DNA from: Pyrinomonadaceae bacterium
Lineage (GTDB): Bacteria > Acidobacteriota > Blastocatellia > Pyrinomonadales > Pyrinomonadaceae
Assembly: GCA_021463165.1 (NCBI GenBank)
Contig: JAJTWY010000003.1
Location: forward strand, 186,001 to 250,000
Direction: 5' to 3'
Length of the DNA: 64,000 nucleotides
Every line of letters begins with the position of its first letter. The stretch's first letter is position 1. Positions 8,138-17,706 of this stretch are shown in pieces. The notes under the pieces were generated by a model. That model had not been told where the DNA came from. It saw only the letters and a program-made list of their open reading frames with translations, and ran no database searches. A program made the translations under genes and the position numbers.

Positions 8138-8594
8138 TCAAAGCCGCGACACTGGGATCCATATCTCTTCTTCTGAATCCCGGATCTTCGTTCTTGTCTT
8201 TCTCACCCATTACGGCGAAGTGCGGCCGTTCGTCCAACCAGTATGCCGAGGCGGGAAGCCGCGTTTGGAAGAGATAGGTGCACGTGATTATCGCCTCGGT
8301 CGCCGGGCCGCTGTGGATGAACATGGCCTACGTGCCCGCACGTGCGGTCAGGATTTCAATGCCTCCGGGCAGATCATCGAAACTGCTCACGTCGACCGCC
8401 GCCCATTTTTCGAACTGGTCTTCGGGATGAAAACTATCGAAGAAATCGCGAGGATATACTTCGATAGAATATAGTTCGCTGCCGACAACGTTGCCGATCT
8501 CAAGCCGCAGGGGCACAAAGCCCTGTCACAACTCCCAGGTGCGGTTGTCGGGTTCATCCGCCGGTCTAAGCTTTAGTTCGGGTGGTTGGATCAT
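8138..8594 (-). pseudogene. Decayed GyrI-like / AraC effector-binding domain gene
   Basis: Reading the minus strand from an ATG at 8594 gives a GyrI-like small-molecule-binding protein in pieces: DNRTWEL, then an in-frame TGA (8526-8528) where the family has Trp, then GSELYSIEVY...FEKWAAVDVS, an in-frame TAG (8328-8330) where Tyr is expected (GT-stop-AMFIHSGPA), and YLFQTRLPAS...RPHFAVMGEKDKNEDP. One extra base near 8180 breaks the end; skipping it restores DSEEEIWIPVSRL and a stop at 8138. The N-terminus also looks shortened by some 15 residues. At least three lesions make this a pseudogene. It fills the gap between the PIN toxin and the amidase. Confidence 0.8.
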
Positions 8595-8603
8595 ATTCTC
8601 CGG

Positions 8604-10211
8604 TTATATCTTCGGACGAACATGCCCTTCATGCAGCGGCTCGATCAGCTTGGCAAATTTGATCAGCTGCTTTTCGGAGTTCATCCGACCGACTATTTGA
8701 ACGCCGATCGGAATGCCCTCGGCATTTAGCCCGAGCGGGATCGCAAGCGCGGGATGACCCGTTGCGTTGAAGACCACGGGATAGAGAAAGTTATCCCAGT
8801 AGTCGACGTTCGTGCCGTCGATCGAGATCGGCGTGTGCTCAGGGTTGTGCTTGATCGCGGGCGTGGTCGCGACCGGCATTATCAGGAAATCATACTTTCC
8901 GAGAAACGCCTCAAACTGGTCGCGAAGTGCGTCACGGCGTTTTAGAATATCGTCGTACTTTGACTTGTCCATATCCGACATACGGTCAAAGACCTCTGAC
9001 ATATCGATGCGATGATTGTCAGAGCTCTTAAAGTCGCGGATCACGAATTGGCGTAAAAGCCACGGCACTTTCTCAAACATCACATAGATCGCAAGCATCC
9101 GGTGCATTGCGACCATCTTGTCGTAATCGGCGGGCTGGTTGGCGGTGACCGAAACGTTGTTGCTCTTGAGCGTTTCAGTCAATTTGCTCAGCTTTTCTTT
9201 GATGTCGCGGCTGACGATCACCTTATCGTTGCCAAATTTCCATTCGTCGAGATACGCGACCTTATAATCCTTTAATTCGGCCTTCGGTTCGAGCATTTTA
9301 GCCTTTTGCTCGGGCCACTTATTCATCATCGCGTTCCAGGCAAGGTCGATGTCATCCACAGTGCTCGCGATCGGGCCGGTGACCATCATTCGGCGATATT
9401 TAGGGTCGCCCGGTTCGCCCGGAGAACCACCGAAATCCGTCATTGCTCCGTCCGTCGTCTTTAGGCCGTAAAGGCCGCAAAACGCCGCCGGGATGCGAAT
9501 GCTGCCGCCAAAATCGCCGCCGACCGCGATAGGGGCAACACCCATCGCGACCGCCGCTGCACCGCCGCCGGTGCTGCCGCCAGGAGCTCTCGTAAGATCA
9601 TAAGGATTGTTTCCCGTCGGATAGATATCGCCGATGATCTGCACGTCGAAAAGCATCTTCGGCACGTTTGTCGTTCCGACGATGACGGCACCTTCATTGA
9701 TCATTGCGTCAACGATCCCTGAGTTCTTCTGAGCGACGACTCCCTGAAACATCTCTGCATTCCATGTAAAAGGCTTGCCCTTGACGGCAAACTCCTCTTT
9801 GATGCTGACCGGCACACCCTCAAGCAGCCCGAGCGGCTCGCCCTTCGCCACTTTTTCGTCGGCTTTTTTAGCGGCGTCGAGGGCATCTTGCTCAAATAGC
9901 CAGACGAATGCGTTCGTCTTGTAATTGTTGTTCTTGATATAATTAATGTGTTCCTGAACGATCTCGGTCGAGGTCGCCTGCTTGTTCTTGATCATCGCTG
10001 CAAGCTCGGTCGCCGACTTGTAGATGAACTTGCCCGCGACCGGCAGCTCTTTCTCAGGCTTGTTGAAAAGCTCAGCCTGGAGCACCGGCTTTTCACCGAT
10101 CGGCTTCGGTATCAGGGTATAAATATAGATGCCCAGCCCGACGGCGATAATCATAACGACAGCGACCACGATCGCCGCCCATTTTAAGATCTTTTTTAGT
10201 GTTGATCCCAT
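8604..10211 (-). CDS. Membrane-anchored amidase-signature family hydrolase
   Basis: A 535-residue amidase-signature enzyme with an N-terminal membrane anchor (residues about 10-32) and the catalytic domain in the periplasm or outside. The Lys/cis-Ser/Ser triad is visible: the Lys of VSIKEEF, a Ser in APGGSTGGGAAAVA, and the nucleophilic Ser in GGDFGGSIRIPA. The family hydrolyses amides and nitrogen-containing esters; the substrate is not readable from sequence. It lies 14 bases after the M55 peptidase gene on the same strand, so the two probably form an operon acting on peptides or peptidoglycan fragments. Confidence 0.9.
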   Translation of the reverse strand: MGSTLKKILKWAAIVVAVVMIIAVGLGIYIYTLIPKPIGEKPVLQAELFNKPEKELPVAGKFIYKSATELAAMIKNKQATSTEIVQEHINYIKNNNYKTNAFVWLFEQDALDAAKKADEKVAKGEPLGLLEGVPVSIKEEFAVKGKPFTWNAEMFQGVVAQKNSGIVDAMINEGAVIVGTTNVPKMLFDVQIIGDIYPTGNNPYDLTRAPGGSTGGGAAAVAMGVAPIAVGGDFGGSIRIPAAFCGLYGLKTTDGAMTDFGGSPGEPGDPKYRRMMVTGPIASTVDDIDLAWNAMMNKWPEQKAKMLEPKAELKDYKVAYLDEWKFGNDKVIVSRDIKEKLSKLTETLKSNNVSVTANQPADYDKMVAMHRMLAIYVMFEKVPWLLRQFVIRDFKSSDNHRIDMSEVFDRMSDMDKSKYDDILKRRDALRDQFEAFLGKYDFLIMPVATTPAIKHNPEHTPISIDGTNVDYWDNFLYPVVFNATGHPALAIPLGLNAEGIPIGVQIVGRMNSEKQLIKFAKLIEPLHEGHVRPKI

Positions 10212-10225
10212 TCTAGCACCTCATT

Positions 10226-11134
10226 TTACGGTGTGAGTCCCGGCTCGTAGTTCGTCATGAACTCAAGGAACTTGGAAACCTCGATCATATCTTTACCCAG
10301 GAATCTAATGCTGTGGGCATCGGTTCGTTTGACGATCGAGAGGTAGCTCAACACTTCGGCCGGCCTGTAATTCTTAAAGCGAACATCGAGTTGGATAGGT
10401 GTGGAGACCTTGTAGGGTTTAAATTCGGCCAGGCGGCTCATCGCTTTTTTCACCTTTTCACGGATGAGATCATTCGCGGCCTCGGGCATCAGTGTTCGGG
10501 CGGAGTGAAATCCGTAGTTCCACTTGATCACCGCTCCCTCGATGGGACCGAGCAGGGCCGTGATCTCCTTTACCGCAGCGTCATCGCCTGAGACCATGAT
10601 CACCGGCACGTTGAAGTGCCCGGCAATTGCGGCATTAATCCCTGCCTCGGGTACCGAAACGTTGTTGAGCCTCACATCCGCAAGCGTTGCGCTCGACATG
10701 GTATGGGCGCGAACGCCTTCCGGATTCGTCGTGCTGGCGTGGTAGCCGATAAAGATGGCGCCGGCGAAAGTTTCGTCGATCCCCTGCATCATCATCAACG
10801 GGCGGGGCCACGCCCGGACAAGTGTTACATTCTTGGGCAGCTTTTCGATCAGCAGGCTCTCTCCGTTTCCGTGTGAATCGCTAACGACGATCTCTGTTGC
10901 CCCACCGGCAAAGGCCGCCTCGATCGCGGCATTTACCTCCTGCGTCATGAACTCGCGAAAACGCGAATATTCAAACCCCGTCGGGCCCAACTGATCCCCA
11001 GTCACGACCCCGACGACGCCTTCCATGTCCGCGGAAATATAGATCTTCGTGCGCTTGACCTGTGCCGCGACCGCGCACACAAGGCCAATGACCATAGCTA
11101 CTGCAAAACAGATAGGGCGATATCTCACACGCAT
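10226..11134 (-). CDS. M55-family D-aminopeptidase (DppA-like), exported
   Basis: A 302-residue protein with a signal peptide (residues 1-25) and a DppA-type zinc peptidase domain. Metal-binding motifs are SADMEG, SDSHG, GYHA and PEAGINAA. Characterised members cleave D-Ala-D-Ala and related D-amino-acid peptides. Export indicates action on cell-wall peptides outside the cytoplasm. It is the first gene of a short minus-strand pair with the amidase. Substrate preference is inferred from the family. Confidence 0.92.
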   Translation of the reverse strand: MRVRYRPICFAVAMVIGLVCAVAAQVKRTKIYISADMEGVVGVVTGDQLGPTGFEYSRFREFMTQEVNAAIEAAFAGGATEIVVSDSHGNGESLLIEKLPKNVTLVRAWPRPLMMMQGIDETFAGAIFIGYHASTTNPEGVRAHTMSSATLADVRLNNVSVPEAGINAAIAGHFNVPVIMVSGDDAAVKEITALLGPIEGAVIKWNYGFHSARTLMPEAANDLIREKVKKAMSRLAEFKPYKVSTPIQLDVRFKNYRPAEVLSYLSIVKRTDAHSIRFLGKDMIEVSKFLEFMTNYEPGLTP

Positions 11135-11186
11135 AGTTTGATCCCTCGTTGTTCCCTGTTTGCTCCGATCAGCTCAGAAAGATCCG

Positions 11187-12704
11187 CTAAAACCAACTAC
11201 TCTTTCCTTTACCGCCAAAAATACTGCCCAAGACGCCTCGGACGATCGAATTGCCGATCTGGCGGCCGATCGAGGTCGAGGCAGAGCGGGCGGCGCTCTT
11301 TACGACGGCGTCCAGAACGGAATCTTTACGACTGCTGGCGCGCTCTTCGCGGGCCTCAGCTTTCGCCTGTTCCTCGGCGACCTTCGCGGCGGCTTCGGCC
11401 TCGGCGAGCCGCTGCTGTTCTGCGAAGCGGGCGTCTGCAGCGGTTTTCAGTATTTCGTACGCTGACTCACGGTCGATCGCATTCTCATACACACCTGCCA
11501 CGAGGGAATTGTCTATCAGTTGCTGGCGCTGTTCGGGCGAGATCGGGCCGATATGGCCTACCGGCGGCACAACAAATGCGCGGTCGACCATCGTCGGTAC
11601 ACCCTTCTCATCGAGTGTTGAGATAAGCACTTCGCCGACGCCAAGTTCGGTGATAACCGTTTCGGTATCGATCTTCGGGTTCACACGGAAGGACGAAGCG
11701 GCGGCTTTCACACCTTTTTGCTCCTGGGGAGTATAAGCACGCAGGGCGTGCTGCATTCGATTCCCCAGCTGAGCTAGTACCTTCTCCGGAATGTCCGCCG
11801 GGTTCTGTGTGACAAAATAAACGCCGACACCTTTGGAGCGGATCAGCCGGACAACCTGCTCGACCTTTTCGATCAGGGCCGTTGGTGCATCAGAGAAAAG
11901 CAGGTGTGCCTCATCGAAGAAGAATACGAGCTTCGGTTTCTCAAGATCGCCGGCTTCCGGGAGGGATTCAAAAAGTTCGGAAAGCAACCAGAGAAGGAAT
12001 GTCGAATACAGTTTCGGAGCGTTTATCAGCTCATCGGCAGCCAGCAAATTCAGGACGCCTTTTCCACCCACTGTTTGCATAAAGTCCTCTAGCTTGACAG
12101 CCGGCTCACCGAAAAACAGGCCGCCGCCTTGTTCGTCCAGCTGCAGAAGTCCGCGCTGGATCGCACCGACCGAAGCCGTCGAAACATTGCCGTATTGCAG
12201 TGTTAGTTCCTGTGCATTTTGGCCGACCCACGTCATCAGAGCCTGAAGGTCTTTCAGATCGAGCAGCAGCATTCCGTTGTCGTCAGCGTACTTGAACGCG
12301 ATAGACAGCACGCCTTCTTGCGTGTCATTGAGCTGTAGGAGCCGAGCGAGCAGCAGAGGCCCCATCTCCGAAACGGTCGCTCGCAGGGGATGCCCTTGTT
12401 TGCCAAAAACATCCCAAAGTGTCGCCGGAAATCCCTCAAAGGTGGGCGTGATACCGAGCAACTGGTTGCGGGCGTCGATCTTCCCATTTCCGCCGCCGGG
12501 TTGGGTAACGCCCGTCAGATCGCCTTTAATATCAGCCATAAAACACGGCACACCGCGCTGGCTGAAGCCCTCGGCGAGCTTTTGCAGGGTCACGGTTTTC
12601 CCGGTACCCGTCGCGCCGGTAATGACGCCGTGACGATTCGCCATTTGCGGCAGTAGAAAAAACTCAGTCTCGGTATTTTTTGCTGTTAGTATCGGTTCGC
12701 TCAT
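11187..12704 (-). CDS. DUF853 (YjgR/HerA-like) P-loop ATPase
   Basis: A 505-residue soluble ATPase. Walker A is GATGTGKT at residues 30-37, Walker B is [12 protein letters not shown], and the arginine-rich [23 protein letters not shown] segment is typical of the HerA/FtsK-like YjgR family. A charged Ala/Glu-rich coiled coil (about residues 425-460) and a Ser/Gly-rich tail follow. The family is widespread but its biological role is not established. It is separated by 52 bases from the M55 gene and could head that transcript. Confidence 0.9.
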   Translation of the reverse strand: MSEPILTAKNTETEFFLLPQMANRHGVITGATGTGKTVTLQKLAEGFSQRGVPCFMADIKGDLTGVTQPGGGNGKIDARNQLLGITPTFEGFPATLWDVFGKQGHPLRATVSEMGPLLLARLLQLNDTQEGVLSIAFKYADDNGMLLLDLKDLQALMTWVGQNAQELTLQYGNVSTASVGAIQRGLLQLDEQGGGLFFGEPAVKLEDFMQTVGGKGVLNLLAADELINAPKLYSTFLLWLLSELFESLPEAGDLEKPKLVFFFDEAHLLFSDAPTALIEKVEQVVRLIRSKGVGVYFVTQNPADIPEKVLAQLGNRMQHALRAYTPQEQKGVKAAASSFRVNPKIDTETVITELGVGEVLISTLDEKGVPTMVDRAFVVPPVGHIGPISPEQRQQLIDNSLVAGVYENAIDRESAYEILKTAADARFAEQQRLAEAEAAAKVAEEQAKAEAREERASSRKDSVLDAVVKSAARSASTSIGRQIGNSIVRGVLGSIFGGKGKSSWF

Positions 12705-12743
12705 AAATTCATTGATCGGCGGCCAGCGATCCGGCCGCTGCTT

Positions 12744-13343
12744 CTAGCAATTTTCGTATTTCCAGTTTCGCCGTTTGCCTTCGCTCAGCCACTCGATGGT
12801 CGTCGCGAGACGTTTGTCGCGCGTTGGCTCCGTCTTGGCTTCGGTTATCCATTCGACGTATTCGCGTTTGCAGCTCGGTGGAAGATTATTGAATGTCTCA
12901 GCCGCTTTTTCGTTTCTCGCCAAAGCTTCGAGCAGCACGTCAGGGATCACGATCTCCTTTTTCGGATGCACGGGCCTGGCCACTTTGACCCCTTCTTCGT
13001 TAAGTTTTATCGCCTGCTTGATAAGCTTCTTGATCACAGCATCGCCCGGCAGGTCATTGATCGAGGTTACCCGCCCAAAGCTTCCCATCGCTTCTTTCTC
13101 GGCTGGGAAGGCCGTGTCCTCAAGCAGTGACTGCTTCCAGAAGCCAAAGGTGCAATGTTCCTTGAATGCCGCCATTGAACACAGGATCCCCTTGTGATCA
13201 AAGTGTGGAAAGCTCCACTTCTTTGTTTCCACTACATCGGGACAAACCTCGTGAACAAGGGCCCGCAGGTGGTTCAAAATCGGCTTCGCAAAATCTTGCG
13301 ACTTCTCGATATAGGCATCGACAAAAGGGTCGGTTGTGGGCAT
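12744..13343 (-). CDS. YdeI/OmdA-type protein with DUF1801 domain
   Basis: A 199-residue protein. Residues about 15-110 form a DUF1801 domain (the PHFDHKGILCSMAAFKEHCTFGF region); the C-terminal part with LARNEKAAETFNNLPPSCKREYVEWI and TRDKRLATTIEWL is the YdeI/OmdA bacteriocin-protection-like domain. These proteins occur in many environmental bacteria and their function is not settled. No signal peptide, so cytoplasmic. Starts about 40 bases after the DUF3052 gene upstream, possibly same transcript. Confidence 0.85.
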   Translation of the reverse strand: MPTTDPFVDAYIEKSQDFAKPILNHLRALVHEVCPDVVETKKWSFPHFDHKGILCSMAAFKEHCTFGFWKQSLLEDTAFPAEKEAMGSFGRVTSINDLPGDAVIKKLIKQAIKLNEEGVKVARPVHPKKEIVIPDVLLEALARNEKAAETFNNLPPSCKREYVEWITEAKTEPTRDKRLATTIEWLSEGKRRNWKYENC

Positions 13344-13380
13344 TGCACAAAACTCCTCCTACATGCTCTCGGTGACCGTA

Positions 13381-13794
13381 TTATATCCGATGTTCTCTAC
13401 GGATAACCAGTTTCAGCCCCGACCATTTTTCATCGACCGCACAGACCTTCACATCAACGAGCCCCAGCGGCAATGCGGCCTCGCGAACCGTATCTTCTGT
13501 GATCTCGGTCGGGAGTTTCGCAGCCTTTTTGTACCATGAGACCCAGATCGCCCCGTTCTGCTTGATCGCGCCGCGAAGTCTGGCGAGCTCAGCAAAGAGT
13601 TCATCACGGCTGTTCGTGAAAAGATGGACGATATCAGCGGGCGAAGTGGCGGGCGCCTCGTCCATGATCGACACTCCGTCAGGTAAAGGTTCGATCAAAT
13701 CGAGAAAGTCGTCCGGCGCGTTGACGGCGAGCACGCTCATCTCGTTCTTTATTCCAAGTTTCTTTGCCAGCGGAACTCCTGAATAGGCGGCCAT
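13381..13794 (-). CDS. DUF3052 family protein
   Basis: A 137-residue protein of the DUF3052 family, recognised by its opening AAYSGVPLAKKLGIK, the central DIVHLFTNSRDEL, and the GAIWVSWYKKAAKLPTEITEDTVRE segment. I chose the internal ATG at 13794 because family members begin just before this conserved stretch; an ATG eight codons upstream is possible. Function unknown; cytoplasmic. Divergent from the fRMsr gene, so 13795-13937 should contain both promoters. Confidence 0.86.
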   Translation of the reverse strand: MAAYSGVPLAKKLGIKNEMSVLAVNAPDDFLDLIEPLPDGVSIMDEAPATSPADIVHLFTNSRDELFAELARLRGAIKQNGAIWVSWYKKAAKLPTEITEDTVREAALPLGLVDVKVCAVDEKWSGLKLVIRREHRI

Positions 13795-13937
13795 CGTGTA
13801 CCTCATTAACCAGTTCATTATGATCAGAGTGCAAAATCTCGCAAAATTCGCCGGCGGGAAAATGCCCGAAAAAGCGGAGAGTAAGCCGGCCCGGGTAATT
13901 TGCCCGCAAACCGGATGAAAAAGTAAACTTAAAGGTT

Positions 13938-14423
13938 ATGACCGAGGCGATCGCATTTTCAAGACAAGCCGACCGGGAGACGTTGTATCTGGAGGTCGAG
14001 CCGCAGATCGCGGCCCTGATCGAGGGTGAAACCGACCTGATCGCGAACCTCGCAAACATCGCCGCGGTTCTGAAAGAAGTTTTCGGATTCTTCTGGGTTG
14101 GTTTCTACCTGAAGAAAGGAGAACAGCTCGTGCTCGGTCCATTTCAGGGGCCGCTAGCGTGTTCGCGGATCGATCTCGACAAGGGCGTTTGCGGACAGGC
14201 ATATTCGACGGCAAAGCCGGTCGTGGTGCCGAATGTAGATGAATTTCCAGGCCATATTGCTTGTTCATCTGCGTCTAAGTCCGAAATTGTGATCCCGATC
14301 TTTGATTCGAAAGGTACGGTTGTGGGCGTTCTTGATGTCGACAGCGATCGGCCGAACGACTTTTCAGATATCGATGTCCGTGGCCTGACGGCGATGTCAA
14401 AACAACTGGCCAAGATAATTTAG
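13938..14423 (+). CDS. msrC: Free methionine-(R)-sulfoxide reductase (GAF domain)
   Basis: A 161-residue GAF-fold enzyme that reduces free methionine-R-sulfoxide. All three family cysteines are present: C75 (LACSRI), C85 (GVCGQ) and C109 (HIACSS), with the surrounding GPFQGPLAC, PVVVPNV and GVLDVDSD motifs. It is cytoplasmic and protects the methionine pool from oxidation. It heads a compact plus-strand run (terC follows after 18 bases), linking it to oxidative and metal stress. Confidence 0.92.
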   Translation: MTEAIAFSRQADRETLYLEVEPQIAALIEGETDLIANLANIAAVLKEVFGFFWVGFYLKKGEQLVLGPFQGPLACSRIDLDKGVCGQAYSTAKPVVVPNVDEFPGHIACSSASKSEIVIPIFDSKGTVVGVLDVDSDRPNDFSDIDVRGLTAMSKQLAKII

Positions 14424-14441
14424 CCTTCTTCAAGTTCATCT

Positions 14442-15518
14442 ATGAATGCGATCGATCATCCGTTTTGGGTTTGGGGCCTCTTCTTCGGCGTAGTATTGAC
14501 AGCCCTGTTCGTTGACATTGGCATCGTTAACCGAAAGTCGCATGTGCCCAGCCGCAAAGAGACGCTTCTTTGGGCGACTATTTGGGTGTCGCTCGCTATC
14601 TGCTTCAACATCTTTCTCTATTTCCAGGTTGGATATCATACCGGTGATTGGAATGCGGCTGTTTCACAGGGAAAGCTCTTCCTGACAGGCTATCTGATCG
14701 AACTATCGCTCTCGGTCGACAACCTTTTTGTATTCCTCCTGATATTCACTTTTTTTAAGGTTCCGAAAAAGTACCAGCATCGAGTTTTGTTTTGGGGGAT
14801 CATGGGTGCGCTCGTAATGCGAATGATCATGATCTTCGCCGGGGCAGAGCTGGTTGAGCGGTTCCACTGGATCATCTATTTGTTCGGAGCTTTCCTTGTT
14901 TATACCGGCCTGAAAATGTTTGGAAACTCGGAAGACAATTTCGAACCGCATGAAAGCCTCGTGGTCCGGCTTGTAACGAAATATGTTCGTATCAGTAAGC
15001 ATTATGACGGCGAACGTTTTTTTACTGTCGTTGACGGCGTGCGCACCGGAACGCTGCTCCTTCTTGTTCTTATCGTCGTAGAATTTACCGACCTGGTATT
15101 CGCGGTTGACTCGATACCCGCTATCTTCGGCATTACGACGGACCGATTTATTGTTTACACTTCAAATATTTTCGCGATCCTCGGGTTAAGGACGTTCTTT
15201 TTCCTGCTGGCGGATCTGGCAAACCGTTTTCATTATCTGAAATACGGGTTGGCATTCGTTCTTACTTTTATCGGCATCAAGATGCTGCTGCCGCTGATCG
15301 CACAAGGTCTGATGATAGCGATGGGCGAGGCAAGCCCCGGGCAGTTTGCTGACCTGCTGAGAAGATTTCTGAATCACGAGTTCAAGGACGCAGTAATCAA
15401 TATTTCTTTGGGCGTGGTTGCCGGGGCGATCATGATCTCGATCCTGATCTCACTAATATTTCCGCCGGCCGAGGACGAGGAAGGTGCTAAAGGAGCCGGT
15501 GACGAAAATCCCGCATAG
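14442..15518 (+). CDS. TerC/Alx family integral membrane protein
   Basis: A 358-residue TerC-family protein with about nine membrane segments and a C-terminal acidic tail. Family motifs include LSVDNLFVFLLIF near residue 90 and FTDLVFAVDSIPAIF in the centre, whose buried Asp residues are thought to bind metal. Relatives such as Alx and MntP-like TerC proteins export manganese or metallate secreted enzymes; older names cite tellurite resistance. The next gene begins 11 bases downstream. The metal specificity is inferred from the family. Confidence 0.92.
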   Translation: MNAIDHPFWVWGLFFGVVLTALFVDIGIVNRKSHVPSRKETLLWATIWVSLAICFNIFLYFQVGYHTGDWNAAVSQGKLFLTGYLIELSLSVDNLFVFLLIFTFFKVPKKYQHRVLFWGIMGALVMRMIMIFAGAELVERFHWIIYLFGAFLVYTGLKMFGNSEDNFEPHESLVVRLVTKYVRISKHYDGERFFTVVDGVRTGTLLLLVLIVVEFTDLVFAVDSIPAIFGITTDRFIVYTSNIFAILGLRTFFFLLADLANRFHYLKYGLAFVLTFIGIKMLLPLIAQGLMIAMGEASPGQFADLLRRFLNHEFKDAVINISLGVVAGAIMISILISLIFPPAEDEEGAKGAGDENPA

Positions 15519-15529
15519 AACCATTGACG

Positions 15530-16759
15530 ATGGACGGTAACAAGTACCGAAAATTCTATGTCGACTGGTGGAATATCCGAAAGAGTTCGGTGTATCTTCT
15601 CATCGGTGTGATCGTAGTCGGTGCCGGTCTGATCTGGGGCGTCCGTTATGCTTCACAAAATAACTGGTTCATTGCAGATGTTCAGAATGAGATCCCGAAG
15701 GAAGCGGCGAGGATCATCTCGTTTGAAGGCGATGTGCGAATCACGCGGGCGGCGACTCGCGAGACTGTAGTCGTCACAAAGGAGACATACGCCATGCCGG
15801 GCGATATTATCCAGACGATGTCAGACGGGCGGGCGATCATCCAGATGGTTGATGGTTCGCGCCATCAGCTTCGGCCGAACGGCGCCATTACGATCAAGGA
15901 CAACAGCTCGATATTCGGTGGACGGAACGTGCGCGTAACGCTCGACGACGGACAATTGAATGTCCGCACGGATGCGCAGCAGGACGCCAACAACATTGTC
16001 GAGGTAGCCGATTCCGAGAACAAGCTAATGTCGAATACGGATGCGACCTTTGACGCCGAGAGTGGCGGCGGTGAGATCCGAATCAGTCGGGGCGGGGTCG
16101 AAACGACGATAGGGGGGCAGAAGACTACGATCACCGAGGGCGAATTCGCATCAGTTAACAACGGCCGGCTTTCGGCCAAAGAAAAGCTGATGATCCCCCC
16201 GCGTCAGGTATCGCCGGACAACTCGGCTCAGCTAGTTGATCCCGGAGCCGGAGTGAACGTGACATTCAGCTGGCAGGATGCCGACGGTAATCCCGCCGCG
16301 AACTATCATTTGCAGGTCTCGCGTTCGCCGACCTTCGCATCCGACGCAATCATGGTTGATCGCAGTGGACTCACGAGTCGGGAATTCCGCCTCGCCGCTC
16401 TGCAACCGGGAAACTTCTATTGGCGTATAAAATCGACCGGGCGCACAGGCCAGACGACCAGCTGGAACGACCCCTGGAAGTTCCTCGTCGTACGTCGCGG
16501 CGAGAATGTGGCTATCGAGGCATCCGACTGGGCGGTTGAGCGTGTCGGAGGAAACGTCTATCTGCTTAGCGGAAGAACGCATCCTGGCGTGACGATCAAG
16601 TGCCAGGGGCGTGAGACGAATTCGGGGGCAGACGGAACGTTTAAGATGCAGATATCGTCACCGTCTGTTGAAACGGCTGTCGAGATACTGGACGATCGAG
16701 GCAACCGCGGCGGATTTATTGTTTCACTTAGAAACGGGGCTGTCTTGCGGCGATATTAG
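15530..16759 (+). CDS. Membrane-anchored FecR-domain protein
   Basis: A 409-residue protein with one N-terminal membrane helix (about residues 20-42), then a FecR domain (about 60-190, with the YAMPGDIIQT..GRAIIQMVDGSRHQL pattern), and a C-terminal fibronectin-III-like region (FSWQDADGNPAANYHLQVSRSPTF...NFYWRIKS). FecR domains usually regulate ECF sigma factors or bind cell-wall material; no sigma factor or TonB receptor lies nearby, so a structural or sensor role is more likely. The ATG is preferred over a TTG two codons earlier. Immediately follows terC. Confidence 0.85.
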   Translation: MDGNKYRKFYVDWWNIRKSSVYLLIGVIVVGAGLIWGVRYASQNNWFIADVQNEIPKEAARIISFEGDVRITRAATRETVVVTKETYAMPGDIIQTMSDGRAIIQMVDGSRHQLRPNGAITIKDNSSIFGGRNVRVTLDDGQLNVRTDAQQDANNIVEVADSENKLMSNTDATFDAESGGGEIRISRGGVETTIGGQKTTITEGEFASVNNGRLSAKEKLMIPPRQVSPDNSAQLVDPGAGVNVTFSWQDADGNPAANYHLQVSRSPTFASDAIMVDRSGLTSREFRLAALQPGNFYWRIKSTGRTGQTTSWNDPWKFLVVRRGENVAIEASDWAVERVGGNVYLLSGRTHPGVTIKCQGRETNSGADGTFKMQISSPSVETAVEILDDRGNRGGFIVSLRNGAVLRRY

Positions 16760-16770
16760 GGGGCTGGATC

Positions 16771-17703
16771 GTGCACGAGCACCAACACGGCAGTACAGAC
16801 ATGAGCAGGACCGGGCGGCTGAAGACTGCGCTCGCTATTACGCTTCTCTACATGATCGTTGAGGCCATCGGGGGCTGGTGGACGAATTCCCTTGCATTGA
16901 TAGCGGATGCGGGTCACATGCTGACCGACGTAGCTGCTCTTGTTTTGACTCTAAGTGCTATCTGGTTTGGCGCCAGGCCCGCTACGGCAACCAAGACCTT
17001 CGGATATTATCGTCTTGAGATACTCGCCGCCTTTGTAAACGGTATAGTTCTTGTCCTGCTTTCGCTGTGGGTGATCTATGAGGCGTATCAACGGTGGCAG
17101 TCGCCGCCGGTGATCAGCGGATCCGAGCTCTCGCTTGTCGCGGCCGGCGGACTGCTGGCCAACATCGTTGCCGCAAAGTTGCTGCATCACGATCATCACC
17201 ACGACCTCAATATGCGCGGAGCCTGGCTTCACGTCATGGGCGATCTTTTGGGATCGGCTGCGGCGATCGTCGCCGGCATTTTGATAGTGGCATTCGGGTG
17301 GCTGTGGGCGGACCCGGTCTGCTCGGTGCTGATAAGCTTGATCATCATATTTAGCTCCGGCCGACTAGTGCTGGAGTCCGTGAACATACTACTCGAAGGA
17401 ACGCCTGGTCATATCGATCTCGCGGCGGTCGAGCGGGTCATGCTCGAAACCGAGGGTGTTACAGGCGTGCATGACCTGCATGTTTGGACGATCTCCTCTG
17501 GTCGTCATGCTCTCTCCGTCCACATTAATCACCTTCGTTCGATCGAGCACTCCGAACTTCTCGTGCTCCTGCGCGAGCGTCTGCGGCATCACTTTAGGAT
17601 CGATCATTTGACCATTCAGATGGAAACGAGTGATCACGAGAAAGAGGCTCTCTACATCTGCGAAACCGGCGAGCACTGCTTTGTACCTGCAAAGTCGTAT
17701 TAA
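16771..17703 (+). CDS. Cation diffusion facilitator metal exporter
   Basis: A 310-residue CDF transporter of the CzcD/ZitB type with six membrane helices and a C-terminal cytoplasmic domain (about 210-300). The metal sites are visible as DAGHMLTD in helix 2 and HVMGDLLGS in helix 5. The loop after helix 4 is His-rich (HHDHHHD) and the N-terminus carries HEHQH. The start is a GTG, supported by a GGGGG seven bases upstream; an ATG ten codons later is an alternative. Only three bases separate it from the LarA-like gene. Zn is the usual substrate; Ni or Co is possible here. Confidence 0.92.
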   Translation: MHEHQHGSTDMSRTGRLKTALAITLLYMIVEAIGGWWTNSLALIADAGHMLTDVAALVLTLSAIWFGARPATATKTFGYYRLEILAAFVNGIVLVLLSLWVIYEAYQRWQSPPVISGSELSLVAAGGLLANIVAAKLLHHDHHHDLNMRGAWLHVMGDLLGSAAAIVAGILIVAFGWLWADPVCSVLISLIIIFSSGRLVLESVNILLEGTPGHIDLAAVERVMLETEGVTGVHDLHVWTISSGRHALSVHINHLRSIEHSELLVLLRERLRHHFRIDHLTIQMETSDHEKEALYICETGEHCFVPAKSY

Positions 17704-17706
17704 AGG

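Noticed and set aside
15530..16759. FecR-domain gene considered part of an ECF sigma/TonB iron regulation system
   Set aside because: No sigma factor or TonB receptor gene lies nearby; the neighbours are metal transport and redox genes.
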